A stretch of 46,762 bases of DNA from Alkalibacter sp964582705 (GCA_964582705.1 CAZOTE010000011.1:1-46762); one strand, 5' to 3'. Shown: positions 15,398 to 25,368, counted from the stretch's first letter. Translations and numbers: made by a program. Notes: generated by a model from the sequence alone, not told the origin.

Positions 15398-16841
15398 AGC
15401 TTTCCTTGGTCCACCTATGGGGTACCAGGAGCGCAATTATAGTAAATAGTTCAAGTCTTCCCAGTAGCATTAAAAAAGAAAAAAGGAGCTTGCTCGCCTG
15501 GGAAAATTCAGAATAATTCTTTGTAGGTCCCACAAGTTCAAATCCAGGACCGATATTGTTTAGAGTTGCAGCTACTGAAGAAACTGCACTTAGCATATCG
15601 ATTCCTTCCAGTGATATCAGTAGAGAACCGATTATAAAAATGATTACATGAAGAGCCATAAAACTGTTGATTCTGGCAACTACTTCGTTTGAAACTGTTT
15701 TTTTTCCAAGCTTTACAGGGGCAAAAGCTCTAGGATGAAAGATTTTTGATATCTCACGCTTTATTAGCTTAAAAAGCATTAAAACTCGTATAACTTTCAT
15801 GCCTCCGGCAGTAGAACCTGCACATCCTCCAATAAACATAAGAACTAAAAGTATGGTTTTGCTAAATGTAGGCCAAAGGTCGAAGTCCACTGTAGAATAA
15901 CCTGTTGTGGTTATGATGGTGCTTACCTGAAACAGAGCATCTCTAGCAGCATAAAAAAGGCTGTTATATTGGGTCGTTATTAAATTGACTGTTATCAATA
16001 TCACTGAGGCTACAATAAATCTCAAATACATCTTCAGCTCATTGTCAGTCACTATCTCCCGGAATCGCTTGGTATAAAGGAAGAAATGCAATGAAAAGCT
16101 GACTCCGGCAAGAATCATGAAGATACTGATCACTATGTGAACATAGGTTGAAAATCCACCTACGCTGTCGTTATAAACACCAAAGCCACCAGTTCCCACG
16201 GTTCCAAATGTATATACAGATGCGTCGAATAAGCTTAAGCCGCCAAAAATAAGAAAGATTATCTGAAGTAGGGTCAAGGATATGTAAGAGACGTAAAGGG
16301 CTCTTGCCGTATCCTTTATTCTTGGAGCAACTTTGCCGGTAACCGGGCCAGGACTTTCCGCCTTGAAGATATGAAAGCTGCCCATGCCTAAAGCAGGTAG
16401 AAGAGCTACAGTAAAAACAAGTATCCCCATTCCGCCTATCCAGTGGGTGAAGGAACGCCAAAACAAAATGCTCCGAGGCAGTATTTCCACGTTGTTTATT
16501 ATGGAAGCTCCGGTTGTGGTAAAACCGGAAATGGTTTCGAAAACCGCATCTATAAAGGAGGGAACGCTTCCGGACAAATAAAAAGGAAGCGCTCCCAATA
16601 AAGATACCAATATCCAGCCATAGGTTACGATCGCCAAGCCTTCTTTAGCTTTGATTTCTTTTCGTGTGGTCTTGATCCTTGAAAGAACGAAGCCCAATAA
16701 CAAAGTTGAGATAATCGCTATTAAAAACGAGGAAAAGCTGTCCTCCTTAAGAGTATAGGCTATGAGCAATGGAGGAAGCATCAAAACTGAATCAATTATC
16801 AGAATTGAACCCAATACTTTTGCTACGATTCCATAATTCAC
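15396..16841 (-). CDS. trkH: TrkH-type potassium uptake membrane subunit
   Basis: The 481-residue polytopic protein has the four M-P-M repeats of the TrkH/KtrB channel fold. Recognisable selectivity-loop segments are SGFTTTGASI, TFGTVGTGGFGVYN, TIITTTGYSTVDFD and SVAATLNNIGPGFE. It conducts K+ across the membrane under control of TrkA. The start (MNYGIVAKVLGS) is typical, yet it lies inside the 3' end of trkA, so the two genes overlap by 50 bases and are translationally coupled. Confidence 0.93.
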   Translation of the reverse strand: MNYGIVAKVLGSILIIDSVLMLPPLLIAYTLKEDSFSSFLIAIISTLLLGFVLSRIKTTRKEIKAKEGLAIVTYGWILVSLLGALPFYLSGSVPSFIDAVFETISGFTTTGASIINNVEILPRSILFWRSFTHWIGGMGILVFTVALLPALGMGSFHIFKAESPGPVTGKVAPRIKDTARALYVSYISLTLLQIIFLIFGGLSLFDASVYTFGTVGTGGFGVYNDSVGGFSTYVHIVISIFMILAGVSFSLHFFLYTKRFREIVTDNELKMYLRFIVASVILITVNLITTQYNSLFYAARDALFQVSTIITTTGYSTVDFDLWPTFSKTILLVLMFIGGCAGSTAGGMKVIRVLMLFKLIKREISKIFHPRAFAPVKLGKKTVSNEVVARINSFMALHVIIFIIGSLLISLEGIDMLSAVSSVAATLNNIGPGFELVGPTKNYSEFSQASKLLFSFLMLLGRLELFTIIALLVPHRWTKES

Positions 16842-18198
16842 CGAGAAGTCCTCCTTTGCCAGGTTTGAATAGAGTTTTCAAGCTTTCGATATCCTCTGCC
16901 AATGTAAATACAACTATCCTGTCGTTCTCTCTGATTATAGAGGAACCATTGGGTATCTCGACTTTTCCATCTCGGATTATTGCGCCGATAATTAAGCCTT
17001 TAGGCAAATTGAGGTTGTGTATCGGCTTGTTTATGTAAGGCATCTCCGGAGAAACGATGATCTCGGTTACTTCTCCTTTTCCTCCCAGTAGCAACGATAC
17101 AGAAGCTACCTTGCCGCCACGAACATATTTAAGAATGTTGCTGGCTGTTATATTTACCGGATTGATCGCTACATCGATGTCAAGTTTATCAATAATCTTA
17201 GTGTAGTTTTGTCTGCTGACCTTGGCGATTGCTTTTGATACACCGTATTGCTTTGCCATAAGAGCCATAAGGAGATTCTGTTCGTCAAAGCCTGTTACGC
17301 CCACGAAAGCATCCATTTGCTCGATGTTCTCCTCTTCTAACAGAGTTATGTCAGTGCCATCGCCGTTTATAACCAATACGTGATCGAGCTGCTCTGCAAG
17401 TTTTTGAACCTTTCTTCTATCTTGATCTATTATTGTTACCTTGACTTTGGATTTTGCAAGTACCTTTGCTAGGTAATAGCCTACGTTTCCACCGCCAAGT
17501 ATCATTGCATTTTCAACCTTTTTCTCGACACCTTTAAGCTGAAACCTTTTGCTGAATCTGTCGATATGTTCACATAAGCCAATAACGTATATGACGTCAC
17601 CTGATTGCAAAGCTGTTGAGCCATCAGGGATAATCAGGCTTCCTTCTCTCGAGATAGCTGTTATCAACAGATTTTCCATGCCTTCTATTTCAGATATCTT
17701 TTTACCTGTAAAATTTTCAAGGTTCCCTGTTTTAAAGTCTATCATCTTGACTTTTCCACTGGCAAATTCTCCGGAGTAGAAAGCAACGCTTCGCATAAGG
17801 TATTTAGCTATGGTATTTGCCGTAGCCAAGTCTGGATTTATTACCAAATCTATACCCAGTTCCTCCTTTATGAAGGACATTTGCTCCATATATTCAGGAT
17901 CTCTAATCCTGGCGATGGTTTTTTTACATCCCAGTTTTTTCGCAAATGTGCAAATTACTGAATTTGTAGCATCACCGTCAGTTGTAGCGACAAGCAAATC
18001 GAATTTGTCGATGTTTAGTTCCATAAGCGATGATACGTTGATGCCACTTGCAACAACTGTTAAAACATCCAGGTGTTCGTTGACTTTCTCAATTACCTTT
18101 GGATTGTCGTCCACCAGTGTTACATCCATGTTTTCCAAATTCATGGTCTTTGCAAGTCTGACACCGAGTTTGCCGGCGCCTACAATCATAACTTTCAA
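16792..18198 (-). CDS. trkA: TrkA-type potassium uptake regulatory subunit
   Basis: The 468-residue cytoplasmic protein has two RCK halves, each with an NAD-binding GxGxxG motif (VGAGKLGVRLA near the N-terminus, LGGGNVGYYLA near residue 232) and a TrkA-C domain. It gates the TrkH channel in response to nucleotides. The start is a TTG at 18198 behind GGAGG at proper spacing, giving MKVMIVGAG. It is the first gene of the trkA-trkH operon. The 18199-18498 gap between it and the divergent DUF4914 gene is AT-rich, with only promoter-like sequence seen. Confidence 0.94.
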   Translation of the reverse strand: MKVMIVGAGKLGVRLAKTMNLENMDVTLVDDNPKVIEKVNEHLDVLTVVASGINVSSLMELNIDKFDLLVATTDGDATNSVICTFAKKLGCKKTIARIRDPEYMEQMSFIKEELGIDLVINPDLATANTIAKYLMRSVAFYSGEFASGKVKMIDFKTGNLENFTGKKISEIEGMENLLITAISREGSLIIPDGSTALQSGDVIYVIGLCEHIDRFSKRFQLKGVEKKVENAMILGGGNVGYYLAKVLAKSKVKVTIIDQDRRKVQKLAEQLDHVLVINGDGTDITLLEEENIEQMDAFVGVTGFDEQNLLMALMAKQYGVSKAIAKVSRQNYTKIIDKLDIDVAINPVNITASNILKYVRGGKVASVSLLLGGKGEVTEIIVSPEMPYINKPIHNLNLPKGLIIGAIIRDGKVEIPNGSSIIRENDRIVVFTLAEDIESLKTLFKPGKGGLLGELWNRSKSIGFNSDN

Positions 18199-18434
18199 TT
18201 TTAAACCTCCGAATCAATTATATAATCTTGACATATTTGAATATAATAATAGATTATATCAAATAAAACAATACCTAAATGGCAAAAATAAAACTTATTA
18301 TCCCTACGTTTACAGTATAACATAAAATATTGGTTTACAAGGCAAATGGTTATAGTCATAATTATAAAGGAAAGCCTCGAGTTTTACAATGCGGAAAGAC
18401 GTTTTAAATATTTATAAATTTTATTAAAAAGCGG

Positions 18435-18463
18435 TTTTCAACGACACAAAAAAAACATATAAT
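18435..18463 (+). promoter_or_regulatory. Candidate promoter of the DUF4914 gene
   Basis: TTTTCA (18435-18440) and TATAAT (18458-18463) are spaced by 17 bases. The -10 box is perfect and the -35 box is weak. The start codon follows 35 bases downstream after AGGAGGG. Confidence 0.45.
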
Positions 18464-18498
18464 GAACAAGTAGAAACTTAACTAGGAGGGCTTATTTT

Positions 18499-20370
18499 AT
18501 GGGTATTGAGAATTTTAAAATTTCTGATGAATTAAGTCGGGTGCTTAACGAAGCGAAGAGCGTTTACGTTCCCCGAACAAGAGAAGAATTGGTTGAATTG
18601 GCATTTGGTGATCCCACAAATGACAAATTCGATGTAGTATACTCGGTTAAAGGAAAAGGAATGGTCAAAGAAGCAGATGTGGTCAGGTGTAAAAACGGAG
18701 CAGTTATTAATTATCCGGAAGACTACATGAGAAGAAGAGACCCAGACGCTATGTTGGTAGCAGATGAAAATGATACCGACAAACCAAGATATGACGACGT
18801 CTATAACGAGGACTTCAATCCTTTAAGGAATGAAACCTTCAATTGGTTGAAAGAACAGGACATTATCGTTATGCCTTTTATGGCAGGAGGCAAAGAGTAT
18901 GGTTATGAAGCCTTATTGGTTGCGCCTCGCAATGCAGCTTTTTTCGCAGCTGCTCTTGCAGATCTTCAGGGATTTGTGGGGGAAAGAGAAGTACCTGCGG
19001 GTTTTGAGCCAAAGGCAGTCGTATATTTGGCGCCACCTTTCAGACATACTCACTTTGACGGGAAACAGGTGGTAATACACAATAGGCTTGAAGGCATGCA
19101 CGAGGTTTTTTCTTACAACTTGTATCCTGGTCCGAGTGCAAAAAAGGGTATTTACGGGGTACTGCTTAATATCGGTGAAAAGGAAGGATGGGTTACAGTA
19201 CATGCATCGACTGTTAAGGTGATTACGCCTTACGATAACGAAATCGTCATAATGCACGAAGGTGCTTCCGGTGCAGGCAAAAGTGAAATGATTGAATCTG
19301 TACATAAGGAAATGGACGGAAGAATCGTTCTCGGACAAAATACTGTAACAGGGGAAAAATTCTATATGGAACTTTCCGAAACATGTGAGCTAAGGCCTGT
19401 CACAGATGATATGGCTCTATGCCATCCAAAAATGCAGGAGGGAAGCAAGAAGCTTGTAGTAAAGGATGCAGAGCAGGGTTGGTTCCTGAGGCTAGATCAC
19501 ATTACAGAGTACGGGACATCTCCGGAGCATGAGAAGATATTCGTTCATCCCTCGGAGCCGCTTATATTTTTAAATATAGACGGGGTTCCAAAAAGCACAT
19601 GCCTTGTGTGGGAACATATAAAGGATTCGGATGGAAAACCTTGTCCGAACCCTAGGGCAATACTCCCTAGAAGGCTTGTCCCAGGAATTGTTGAAGATTT
19701 GGTAGAAGTGGATGTAAGAAGCTTTGGAGTAAGAACTCCTCCTTGCACCAGGGAAAACCCCACTTACGGAATCATGGGACTGTTCCATATATTGCCACCG
19801 GCATTGGCGTGGCTATGGCGTTTGGTCGCCCCTAGAGGCCACAACAATCCAAGTATAACCGCAACAAAAGGAATGACAAGCGAGGGAGTAGGTTCATATT
19901 GGCCTTTTGCAACAGGAAAAATGGTAGAACAGGCAAATCTGCTTCTTAATCAGATTAGAAATTCACCAAGCACCAGATATGTGCTTATACCCAACCAGCA
20001 TATCGGAGCTTACAAGGTCAGTTTTATGCCACAATGGATTGCAAGGGAGTATATAGCAAGAAGGGGAAGCGCCAAGTTTAAGCCTGAACACTTAAAAGAA
20101 GCTAGATGCTCTTTGTTTGGGTACGGTCTGGAGTCTCTAAAAGTTGATGGACAGTATATAAGGAAGGCGTTTTTACAGCCAGAAACCCAGTCGGAGATTG
20201 GCACTGAGGGTTATGATGCGGGAGCTCAGATTCTAATTGACTTCTTCAAACAAGAACTGGAAAAATTCAATACGCCGGAACTGGATCCTTTGGGCAAAAA
20301 AATTATAGAGTGTTTCTACAACGATGCTCCACTGGAAGAATACATAAAGCTAATCCCGATGAGATACTGA
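18499..20370 (+). CDS. DUF4914 family protein, PEPCK/HprK-like P-loop
   Basis: The 623-residue protein matches the uncharacterised DUF4914 family. It carries a P-loop HEGASGAGKSEMIE at about residues 253-266, which resembles the kinase loop of HPr kinase (GxSGxGKSE) and of ATP-type PEP carboxykinase. Downstream is an acidic VTDDMALCHPK segment that could bind metal. The N-terminal and C-terminal thirds have no motif I can name. No signal peptide or membrane segment is present, so it is cytoplasmic. It is a single-gene unit with its own promoter and terminator, between K+ uptake and Na+/H+ antiport genes. A nucleotide-dependent phosphotransferase or carboxykinase-like activity is inferred from the loop. 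The substrate is unknown. Confidence 0.75.
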   Translation: MGIENFKISDELSRVLNEAKSVYVPRTREELVELAFGDPTNDKFDVVYSVKGKGMVKEADVVRCKNGAVINYPEDYMRRRDPDAMLVADENDTDKPRYDDVYNEDFNPLRNETFNWLKEQDIIVMPFMAGGKEYGYEALLVAPRNAAFFAAALADLQGFVGEREVPAGFEPKAVVYLAPPFRHTHFDGKQVVIHNRLEGMHEVFSYNLYPGPSAKKGIYGVLLNIGEKEGWVTVHASTVKVITPYDNEIVIMHEGASGAGKSEMIESVHKEMDGRIVLGQNTVTGEKFYMELSETCELRPVTDDMALCHPKMQEGSKKLVVKDAEQGWFLRLDHITEYGTSPEHEKIFVHPSEPLIFLNIDGVPKSTCLVWEHIKDSDGKPCPNPRAILPRRLVPGIVEDLVEVDVRSFGVRTPPCTRENPTYGIMGLFHILPPALAWLWRLVAPRGHNNPSITATKGMTSEGVGSYWPFATGKMVEQANLLLNQIRNSPSTRYVLIPNQHIGAYKVSFMPQWIAREYIARRGSAKFKPEHLKEARCSLFGYGLESLKVDGQYIRKAFLQPETQSEIGTEGYDAGAQILIDFFKQELEKFNTPELDPLGKKIIECFYNDAPLEEYIKLIPMRY

Positions 20371-20376
20371 TTATTA

Positions 20377-20407
20377 CAACCCAGCTGATTTCAGCTGGGT
20401 TGTTTGT
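20377..20407 (+). terminator. Intrinsic terminator after the DUF4914 gene
   Basis: CAACCCAGCTGA (20377-20388) pairs with TCAGCTGGGTTG (20391-20402) over a minimal loop, then TTTGTT. Confidence 0.85.
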
Positions 20408-20418
20408 TGGGGTCAAGT

Positions 20419-20447
20419 TTGACAAATCACTACAACCCCTGTATTAT
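20419..20447 (+). promoter_or_regulatory. Promoter of nhaC
   Basis: TTGACA (20419-20424) and TATTAT (20442-20447) are spaced by 17 bases, 42 bases before the nhaC start. Confidence 0.7.
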
Positions 20448-20488
20448 GGCACGTAAGAAGATACGTTGCTAAAAAAGAGGTGGTTTTG

Positions 20489-21874
20489 ATGTATCATGAT
20501 GATAATCTTCCGATGCCTTCTGTATTTCTTTCTCTTATCCCAATAGCTGTAGTCGTAGCAGTTTTGGGTTTTTCAGTATTCGTTGCCGAAGCTGAGCCCC
20601 ATATCGCATTGTTTTTGGGGGCTGTTACCGCAGGCCTGGCAGCATATCGCCATGGTTATACTTGGAATACAATAGAAGAAGGTTTTAAGGACAGCATAAA
20701 CAGAGCTATTTCTTCTTTAATCATACTTTTAATAATAGGCATGATTATCGGAGTTTGGATAGCCAGCGGTATAGTTCCCGCCATGATGTACTATGGATTT
20801 GAAATATTGGTGCCTGAGTGGTTTTTGCCTATAATTCTAATTTTGTGCAGCATCATGTCTGTAGTCACAGGCAGTTCTTGGACAACCATAGGAACGATAG
20901 GCGTCGCAGCTTTAGGCATAGGACAAGGGCTTGGGATACCTCCTGCCGCTATCGCAGGAGCAGTTGTATCGGGAGCCTTCTTTGGAGACAAGATATCTCC
21001 CATGTCCGACTCTACAAACTTGACACCGTCGGTATTGGGTGTGGATCTGTACGATCACATAAAGCATATGCTCTACACTACAGTACCCAGTTTTATAATT
21101 TCCTTGATAGTATTTGGAGTCATGGGCTGGTTTTTATCCGAAGGAACAGTTGATGCGGAAACCATTGCTTCCTACCAGAATATCCTTTCTGAAAACTTTG
21201 AGTTTTCATTGCTGCTTTTGCTTCCTCCCGTTGTCGTAGTGGCATTGATTTTGAGGAAGACGCCGGCTATACCAAGCCTGATTGCAGGAGTCATGCTTGG
21301 AGGTTTTGTTCTTTTGAATGTACAGGGGCATAGTCTAGAAGATTTTCTTCATATATTGTATGATGGCTTTGTCATACAGACAGGTTGGGAAGAAATGGAC
21401 GAATTGTTGTCTACAGGCGGCATGACCAGCATGTATTCTGTAGTATCCTTGGGAATAATGGCTCTGGCATTTGGAGGAATAATGAACAGATGCAACATGC
21501 TTAGGGCATTGGTTAGCAAGATGACCGGCCTGGTCGGAGCACGAGGAAGATTGACCGCTACAACGATAGTAACAGCACTTCTGATAAACATATTTGGCGC
21601 CAATCAGTATTTGGCTGTAATAATACCGGGGCAAATGTTTGAAGGTGCATATAAAAGGCTTGGGCTAAAGCTCAATAACCTTACAAGGGCTTTGGAAGCT
21701 GGAGGAACCTTGACCGCACCTTTGATTCCTTGGAACAGCAGCGGTGCGTTCGTTATATCTGTAATGGCAGTTAATCCACTGGTATTTGCACCCTATGCAG
21801 TATTGTGCTGGATAACGCCCTTAATAACGATGATATATGGTTTTGTTAACTTTAAAATGGACAATATAGCATAA
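20489..21874 (+). CDS. nhaC: NhaC family Na+/H+ antiporter
   Basis: The start is set at the ATG at 20489 behind AGAGGTGG. A GTG nine bases upstream falls inside that site. The 461-residue protein has about eleven hydrophobic segments and the NhaC landmarks VTGSSWTTIGTIGVAALGIGQ and GAFFGDKISPMSDSTNL. Members exchange external H+ for internal Na+ or, in malate-lactate variants, couple to organic acids. It forms a monocistronic unit with clear promoter and terminator. The neighbouring K+ uptake genes suggest an ion-homeostasis block. Confidence 0.9.
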   Translation: MYHDDNLPMPSVFLSLIPIAVVVAVLGFSVFVAEAEPHIALFLGAVTAGLAAYRHGYTWNTIEEGFKDSINRAISSLIILLIIGMIIGVWIASGIVPAMMYYGFEILVPEWFLPIILILCSIMSVVTGSSWTTIGTIGVAALGIGQGLGIPPAAIAGAVVSGAFFGDKISPMSDSTNLTPSVLGVDLYDHIKHMLYTTVPSFIISLIVFGVMGWFLSEGTVDAETIASYQNILSENFEFSLLLLLPPVVVVALILRKTPAIPSLIAGVMLGGFVLLNVQGHSLEDFLHILYDGFVIQTGWEEMDELLSTGGMTSMYSVVSLGIMALAFGGIMNRCNMLRALVSKMTGLVGARGRLTATTIVTALLINIFGANQYLAVIIPGQMFEGAYKRLGLKLNNLTRALEAGGTLTAPLIPWNSSGAFVISVMAVNPLVFAPYAVLCWITPLITMIYGFVNFKMDNIA

Positions 21875-21900
21875 AAAAACCGACTATTGTCGGTTTTTTT
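21874..21900 (+). terminator. Bidirectional terminator between nhaC and the penicillin-binding protein gene
   Basis: ACCGAC (21879-21884) pairs with GTCGGT (21889-21894), flanked by A and T runs, so it works on both strands between converging genes. Confidence 0.85.
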
Positions 21901-21905
21901 GTGTT

Positions 21906-23927
21906 TTAATAGCCTTCGATAAAGCTTCTCACTTTATTGATCGTCAAACGGCTTCCGCCTCTGTTTTGAACATCTTCGATCATCATTGAGGTAATATAAG
22001 GCGTCTGTTGGCTTTTGTCAATTGCGACGAACCAACCCAGCTCATCTTTTTGAGCAGGGTTTTCCGGGTTATCGACTTCCGCTGTTCCTGTCTTCCCGGC
22101 GATCTGCCTGCCGGAAATATAAGCGTCATGTCCCGTTCCCTGAGGGCTTTCCACTACTTTGTCCAATAGGTTTGAGATTTTGTCCGCTGCATCTTTAGTT
22201 ATGATTTGATTTTTTACGGCAGGACCGCTATCCATAAGCAAAACAGGATTGACAAGCTTCCCGCCGTTGACAAATGCGGAATACGCTACAGGTAGATTGA
22301 CCACATTGACCAGCACCTGACCCTGGCCATAACCTGTATCTGCTAAAAGAACCTCAGAACCGATATTTTCATTATTTGCGAGCTGGGATTTTTTTAAGCC
22401 GTATTCAAGACTTAGGTCAACACCGATGCCAAAATCCTTGGATTTTTCCAAAAATGTTTCAGCTCCAATTTCCAAAGCGGCTTGTGCAAAATATATGTTG
22501 TCAGAATAAACCATGGCTTTTTCCATATTCACGCTTCCACTTTGAGGAGTTACTCGTGTTACATAATAGCCACCCCAAGAAGAATCCTTCTGCCAAGTCT
22601 TGCCGGTCACGTTGATGCTGAAATTTTCATCAAGGACAGATTCATTTAATCCTATTGCAGCCGTTATGGGCTTGAAGGTAGAACCTGGAGAATATGTGTT
22701 TGAGAATCTATTAAACAATGGCTTGGCATCATCTTCTACCAATAAACTATATTCAGCATTTGACATTCCAAGTATGAACTTGTTTGGATCGTAAGAAGGG
22801 GAGCTGACTATAGCAACAAGTTCTCCGGTTTCGTAGTTCATTACTGATGCTGCGCCTTTTTCTCCAGACATTTGAGAAAAAAGCTTGCGCTGCATCTCAG
22901 CATCTATAGTCAAATTTATCGTCTCGCCGGCTACCGCATCTCGCTTAAACACCGTGGTCTTTTGATTGCCATTGCTATCTGCGATCGAAAACTCAACTCC
23001 AGGGATGCCCCGCAGCCTTTCATCAAATATCTTTTCCAAGCCTGTTTTTCCTATCTTGTCGTTTGCAGAAAATCCGAGAGGCTCCAAGTCTTTTAAATCT
23101 GACTCACTGGGATAGCCTATGTAGCCCGTCAGATGGGCAGCGGATTCTTTAAAAGGGTAGACCCTGTCGCTTACATCCCTGTAAGTCGCGCCGCTGTTTT
23201 TAGCTCTGATTTCTCGTATCTTGTTTTCACTATCCTTGGGAACCTTCACAAGATCTACGAAAGTATCATCACCCACCCATGAAAGGGACATTCGATCGTT
23301 AATATAGCTTTGGGATATCCCAAAAGCTTGGGATAGATCTAGGACTATTTCATCTTTCATGTCCCCAAGTCTTCCAGGAACAACGCCTATTTGCAGTACG
23401 TAGCCGTTTTGGGCAAGAGCTTTGCCGGTACGATCGATTATTTCCCCTCTTTGAGGGGAAGCATGTCTTTTAATTAAGACGTCGCCTTCAGCCATTTCAT
23501 TCCAGATGAGAGAGTAGTCCCACTGGATTTTCCAAGAGCCTGCATCTGATTTAATCATTGGAAACTCAAAGGTCGACTCTAAAACACCATAGGCAAAATC
23601 GAACTGGATGTCGACGGGAACTTCTATCCGGTCTTCGTTTTCGCCGGCAGATTTGATATCATCTGGGCTTAGGGCCATATCGTAATTGATAGATTGTACT
23701 TGAAGGGTTTCATTAAAATCATAATACTGCCCAGAAAAGTCATCTAAAGAGATGCCGTTTTGAGTATTCTCATCTACTAAATCGTACATTTTCTCGTAAT
23801 CTAACTTTGCCCAATCAGACAGGTATTTTTCTAAAATTTCTGCGGGGTTTTCATTACTGCTACATCCTGAAAAAAGCAAAATGGTGATTAAAATCAGCAA
23901 AGTGGTTTTGGTTGTTTTATTTAGCAT
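21906..23927 (-). CDS. Class B penicillin-binding lipoprotein (MecA_N type)
   Basis: The 673-residue protein has a lipoprotein signal (LLFSGC, Cys22), an NTF2-like MecA_N domain (about residues 30-145), a PBP dimerisation domain (RGEIIDRTGKALAQNG) and a transpeptidase domain. Its catalytic motifs are intact: STFK (Ser-x-x-Lys), SDN (in YSDNIYFAQ) and KTGTAE. It crosslinks peptidoglycan outside the membrane. The MecA_N domain and overall layout match PBP2a of staphylococci and PBP3 of Bacillus, which often have low beta-lactam affinity; resistance is not shown here. The ATG follows AGGAGGATACT. Confidence 0.92.
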   Translation of the reverse strand: MLNKTTKTTLLILITILLFSGCSSNENPAEILEKYLSDWAKLDYEKMYDLVDENTQNGISLDDFSGQYYDFNETLQVQSINYDMALSPDDIKSAGENEDRIEVPVDIQFDFAYGVLESTFEFPMIKSDAGSWKIQWDYSLIWNEMAEGDVLIKRHASPQRGEIIDRTGKALAQNGYVLQIGVVPGRLGDMKDEIVLDLSQAFGISQSYINDRMSLSWVGDDTFVDLVKVPKDSENKIREIRAKNSGATYRDVSDRVYPFKESAAHLTGYIGYPSESDLKDLEPLGFSANDKIGKTGLEKIFDERLRGIPGVEFSIADSNGNQKTTVFKRDAVAGETINLTIDAEMQRKLFSQMSGEKGAASVMNYETGELVAIVSSPSYDPNKFILGMSNAEYSLLVEDDAKPLFNRFSNTYSPGSTFKPITAAIGLNESVLDENFSINVTGKTWQKDSSWGGYYVTRVTPQSGSVNMEKAMVYSDNIYFAQAALEIGAETFLEKSKDFGIGVDLSLEYGLKKSQLANNENIGSEVLLADTGYGQGQVLVNVVNLPVAYSAFVNGGKLVNPVLLMDSGPAVKNQIITKDAADKISNLLDKVVESPQGTGHDAYISGRQIAGKTGTAEVDNPENPAQKDELGWFVAIDKSQQTPYITSMMIEDVQNRGGSRLTINKVRSFIEGY

Positions 23928-24020
23928 AGTATCCTCCTGAAACTTAATTTATAATATGATAATTAAATTATACCATAAACTAAATACGTAAAGCATTGTG
24001 ACAAGTTGTGCAAGAATTAC

Positions 24021-24047
24021 AAAAGGTCCGTCAACTTGACGAACCTT
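24021..24047 (-). terminator. Terminator of the YibE/F gene
   Basis: AAGGT-x-CGTC (from 24023) pairs with GACG-x-ACCTT (to 24047), and on the minus strand it is followed by TTTTGTAATT. The stop codon of the YibE/F gene lies within the stem. Confidence 0.65.
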
Positions 24048-25197
24048 GAATATTTTTAGTGTATATAAGCGAACTGAAAAATGAAGTGAGGGGTATTGAA
24101 AAGAGTATTCCAAAGCTTCCCACCAAAGCCTGTAGCACTTCAACGATGATCATCTCCCTGTTCAGCAGATATAGAAGGGACGAGTCGTAAACCGTCAAAA
24201 GCAGAACCATGGATAGTGAGCTTCCTATATATGCAAGTATCAAGGTATTAGACATAGTTCCCATAATGTCTTTGCCTATATTTATTCCCGATCTGAACAG
24301 TGCCTTGGGCCTTATGTTGCGAACGTTTTTTTTGACTTCCCAAAGTGATGAGGAGATAGACATCGCCACATCCATGATAGCTCCCATAGCGCCTATTATT
24401 ATTCCTGCAAAAATAATCGCTCTAAGATTGATCGGTGTCTCAGTAGGCAGATAAGACAAATAAACAGCTTCGTCGTTTATTACTCCTGTTAGGGATAGGG
24501 CGCCATCCATAAATATGGTAATGCCCCCGGCTATCAATACGCCTCCAAAGCAGCCCAATATGGCGCTGAGGGATTTTTTGTTGTATCCATTCAATATAAG
24601 AAGAGTAGTAAGAATGGAATATAGGCATACCAAAATGGACCACAAATATATATTCTGTCCTGAAAGAATTGAAGGGATGAACACGGCAAATACTGCACCG
24701 CAGGTAAGTCCCAATGTCAATAATGTATTAAAGCCCTTTTTGCCGCCAAAAGCCAGCAAAGCGATTGCAAATACTATTCCTAAGATCAGTAGATTGTCAG
24801 TTCTTACATGTTCGGCAAAATACCACTCTGAGGCACCGATGCCTGCGTCTATAATGAGTATATCGTCTCCGGGGGTCACTTCACGGGTGCTATTATATGG
24901 AGGAGTGGATTCGATCGTTTGTAATGCAGTTACGGTTTCTCCCTTGGATTCACCGGAGGAAATCTTTGCTTCGAAGATAATCTCGATTATTCCTCCACCG
25001 GACTGATCTGCAAAGTAGCTCTCTGTCGTTTTGTCGATTATCTCTTCTACAGAAGCTCTGACTACAGGCATGTCGGTATCTTCATCGAACCTTGCGATAT
25101 TGCTGCTTAGGTATCTATTTGCAACAAAAACAGTGACAATTGCCAAAATGACGGTTAATAAATACAATATCCGTCTGTTTAATAGATTTAGTTTCAT
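24031..25197 (-). CDS. YibE/F-like multispanning membrane protein
   Basis: The 388-residue protein has an N-terminal membrane anchor, an extracytoplasmic domain (about residues 30-130, with DDILIIDAGIGASEWYFAEHVRTDNL) and about seven further membrane helices. The helix-rich part with GAMGAIMDVAMSISSSLWEV and LFRSGINIGKDIMGTMSNTLILAYIG is characteristic of the YibE/F family. No activity is established for the family. It is a single gene, divergent from the NfeD-slipin operon. Confidence 0.85.
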   Translation of the reverse strand: MKLNLLNRRILYLLTVILAIVTVFVANRYLSSNIARFDEDTDMPVVRASVEEIIDKTTESYFADQSGGGIIEIIFEAKISSGESKGETVTALQTIESTPPYNSTREVTPGDDILIIDAGIGASEWYFAEHVRTDNLLILGIVFAIALLAFGGKKGFNTLLTLGLTCGAVFAVFIPSILSGQNIYLWSILVCLYSILTTLLILNGYNKKSLSAILGCFGGVLIAGGITIFMDGALSLTGVINDEAVYLSYLPTETPINLRAIIFAGIIIGAMGAIMDVAMSISSSLWEVKKNVRNIRPKALFRSGINIGKDIMGTMSNTLILAYIGSSLSMVLLLTVYDSSLLYLLNREMIIVEVLQALVGSFGILFSIPLTSFFSSLIYTKNIQGSSS

Positions 25198-25368
25198 AGT
25201 TATATACCTTTCATGATGTTTATTGAACTAGTCAAGTTTAGCACAAGCGGCAGATAAAATCAAAGACTAAGCTTAATTATTCCGTGTTCCGTTTTTTTGG
25301 TGCAATCTTTCTCAAAAGGGTATATATATATTAAATAATGCTTAATTTTAGAGTTAGAGGTGGATGTC

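Noticed and set aside
18499..20370. Annotation as PEP carboxykinase
   Set aside because: The P-loop is PEPCK/HprK-like, but the length, the remainder of the sequence and the lack of the usual PEPCK substrate motifs do not fit. I keep the DUF4914 label.
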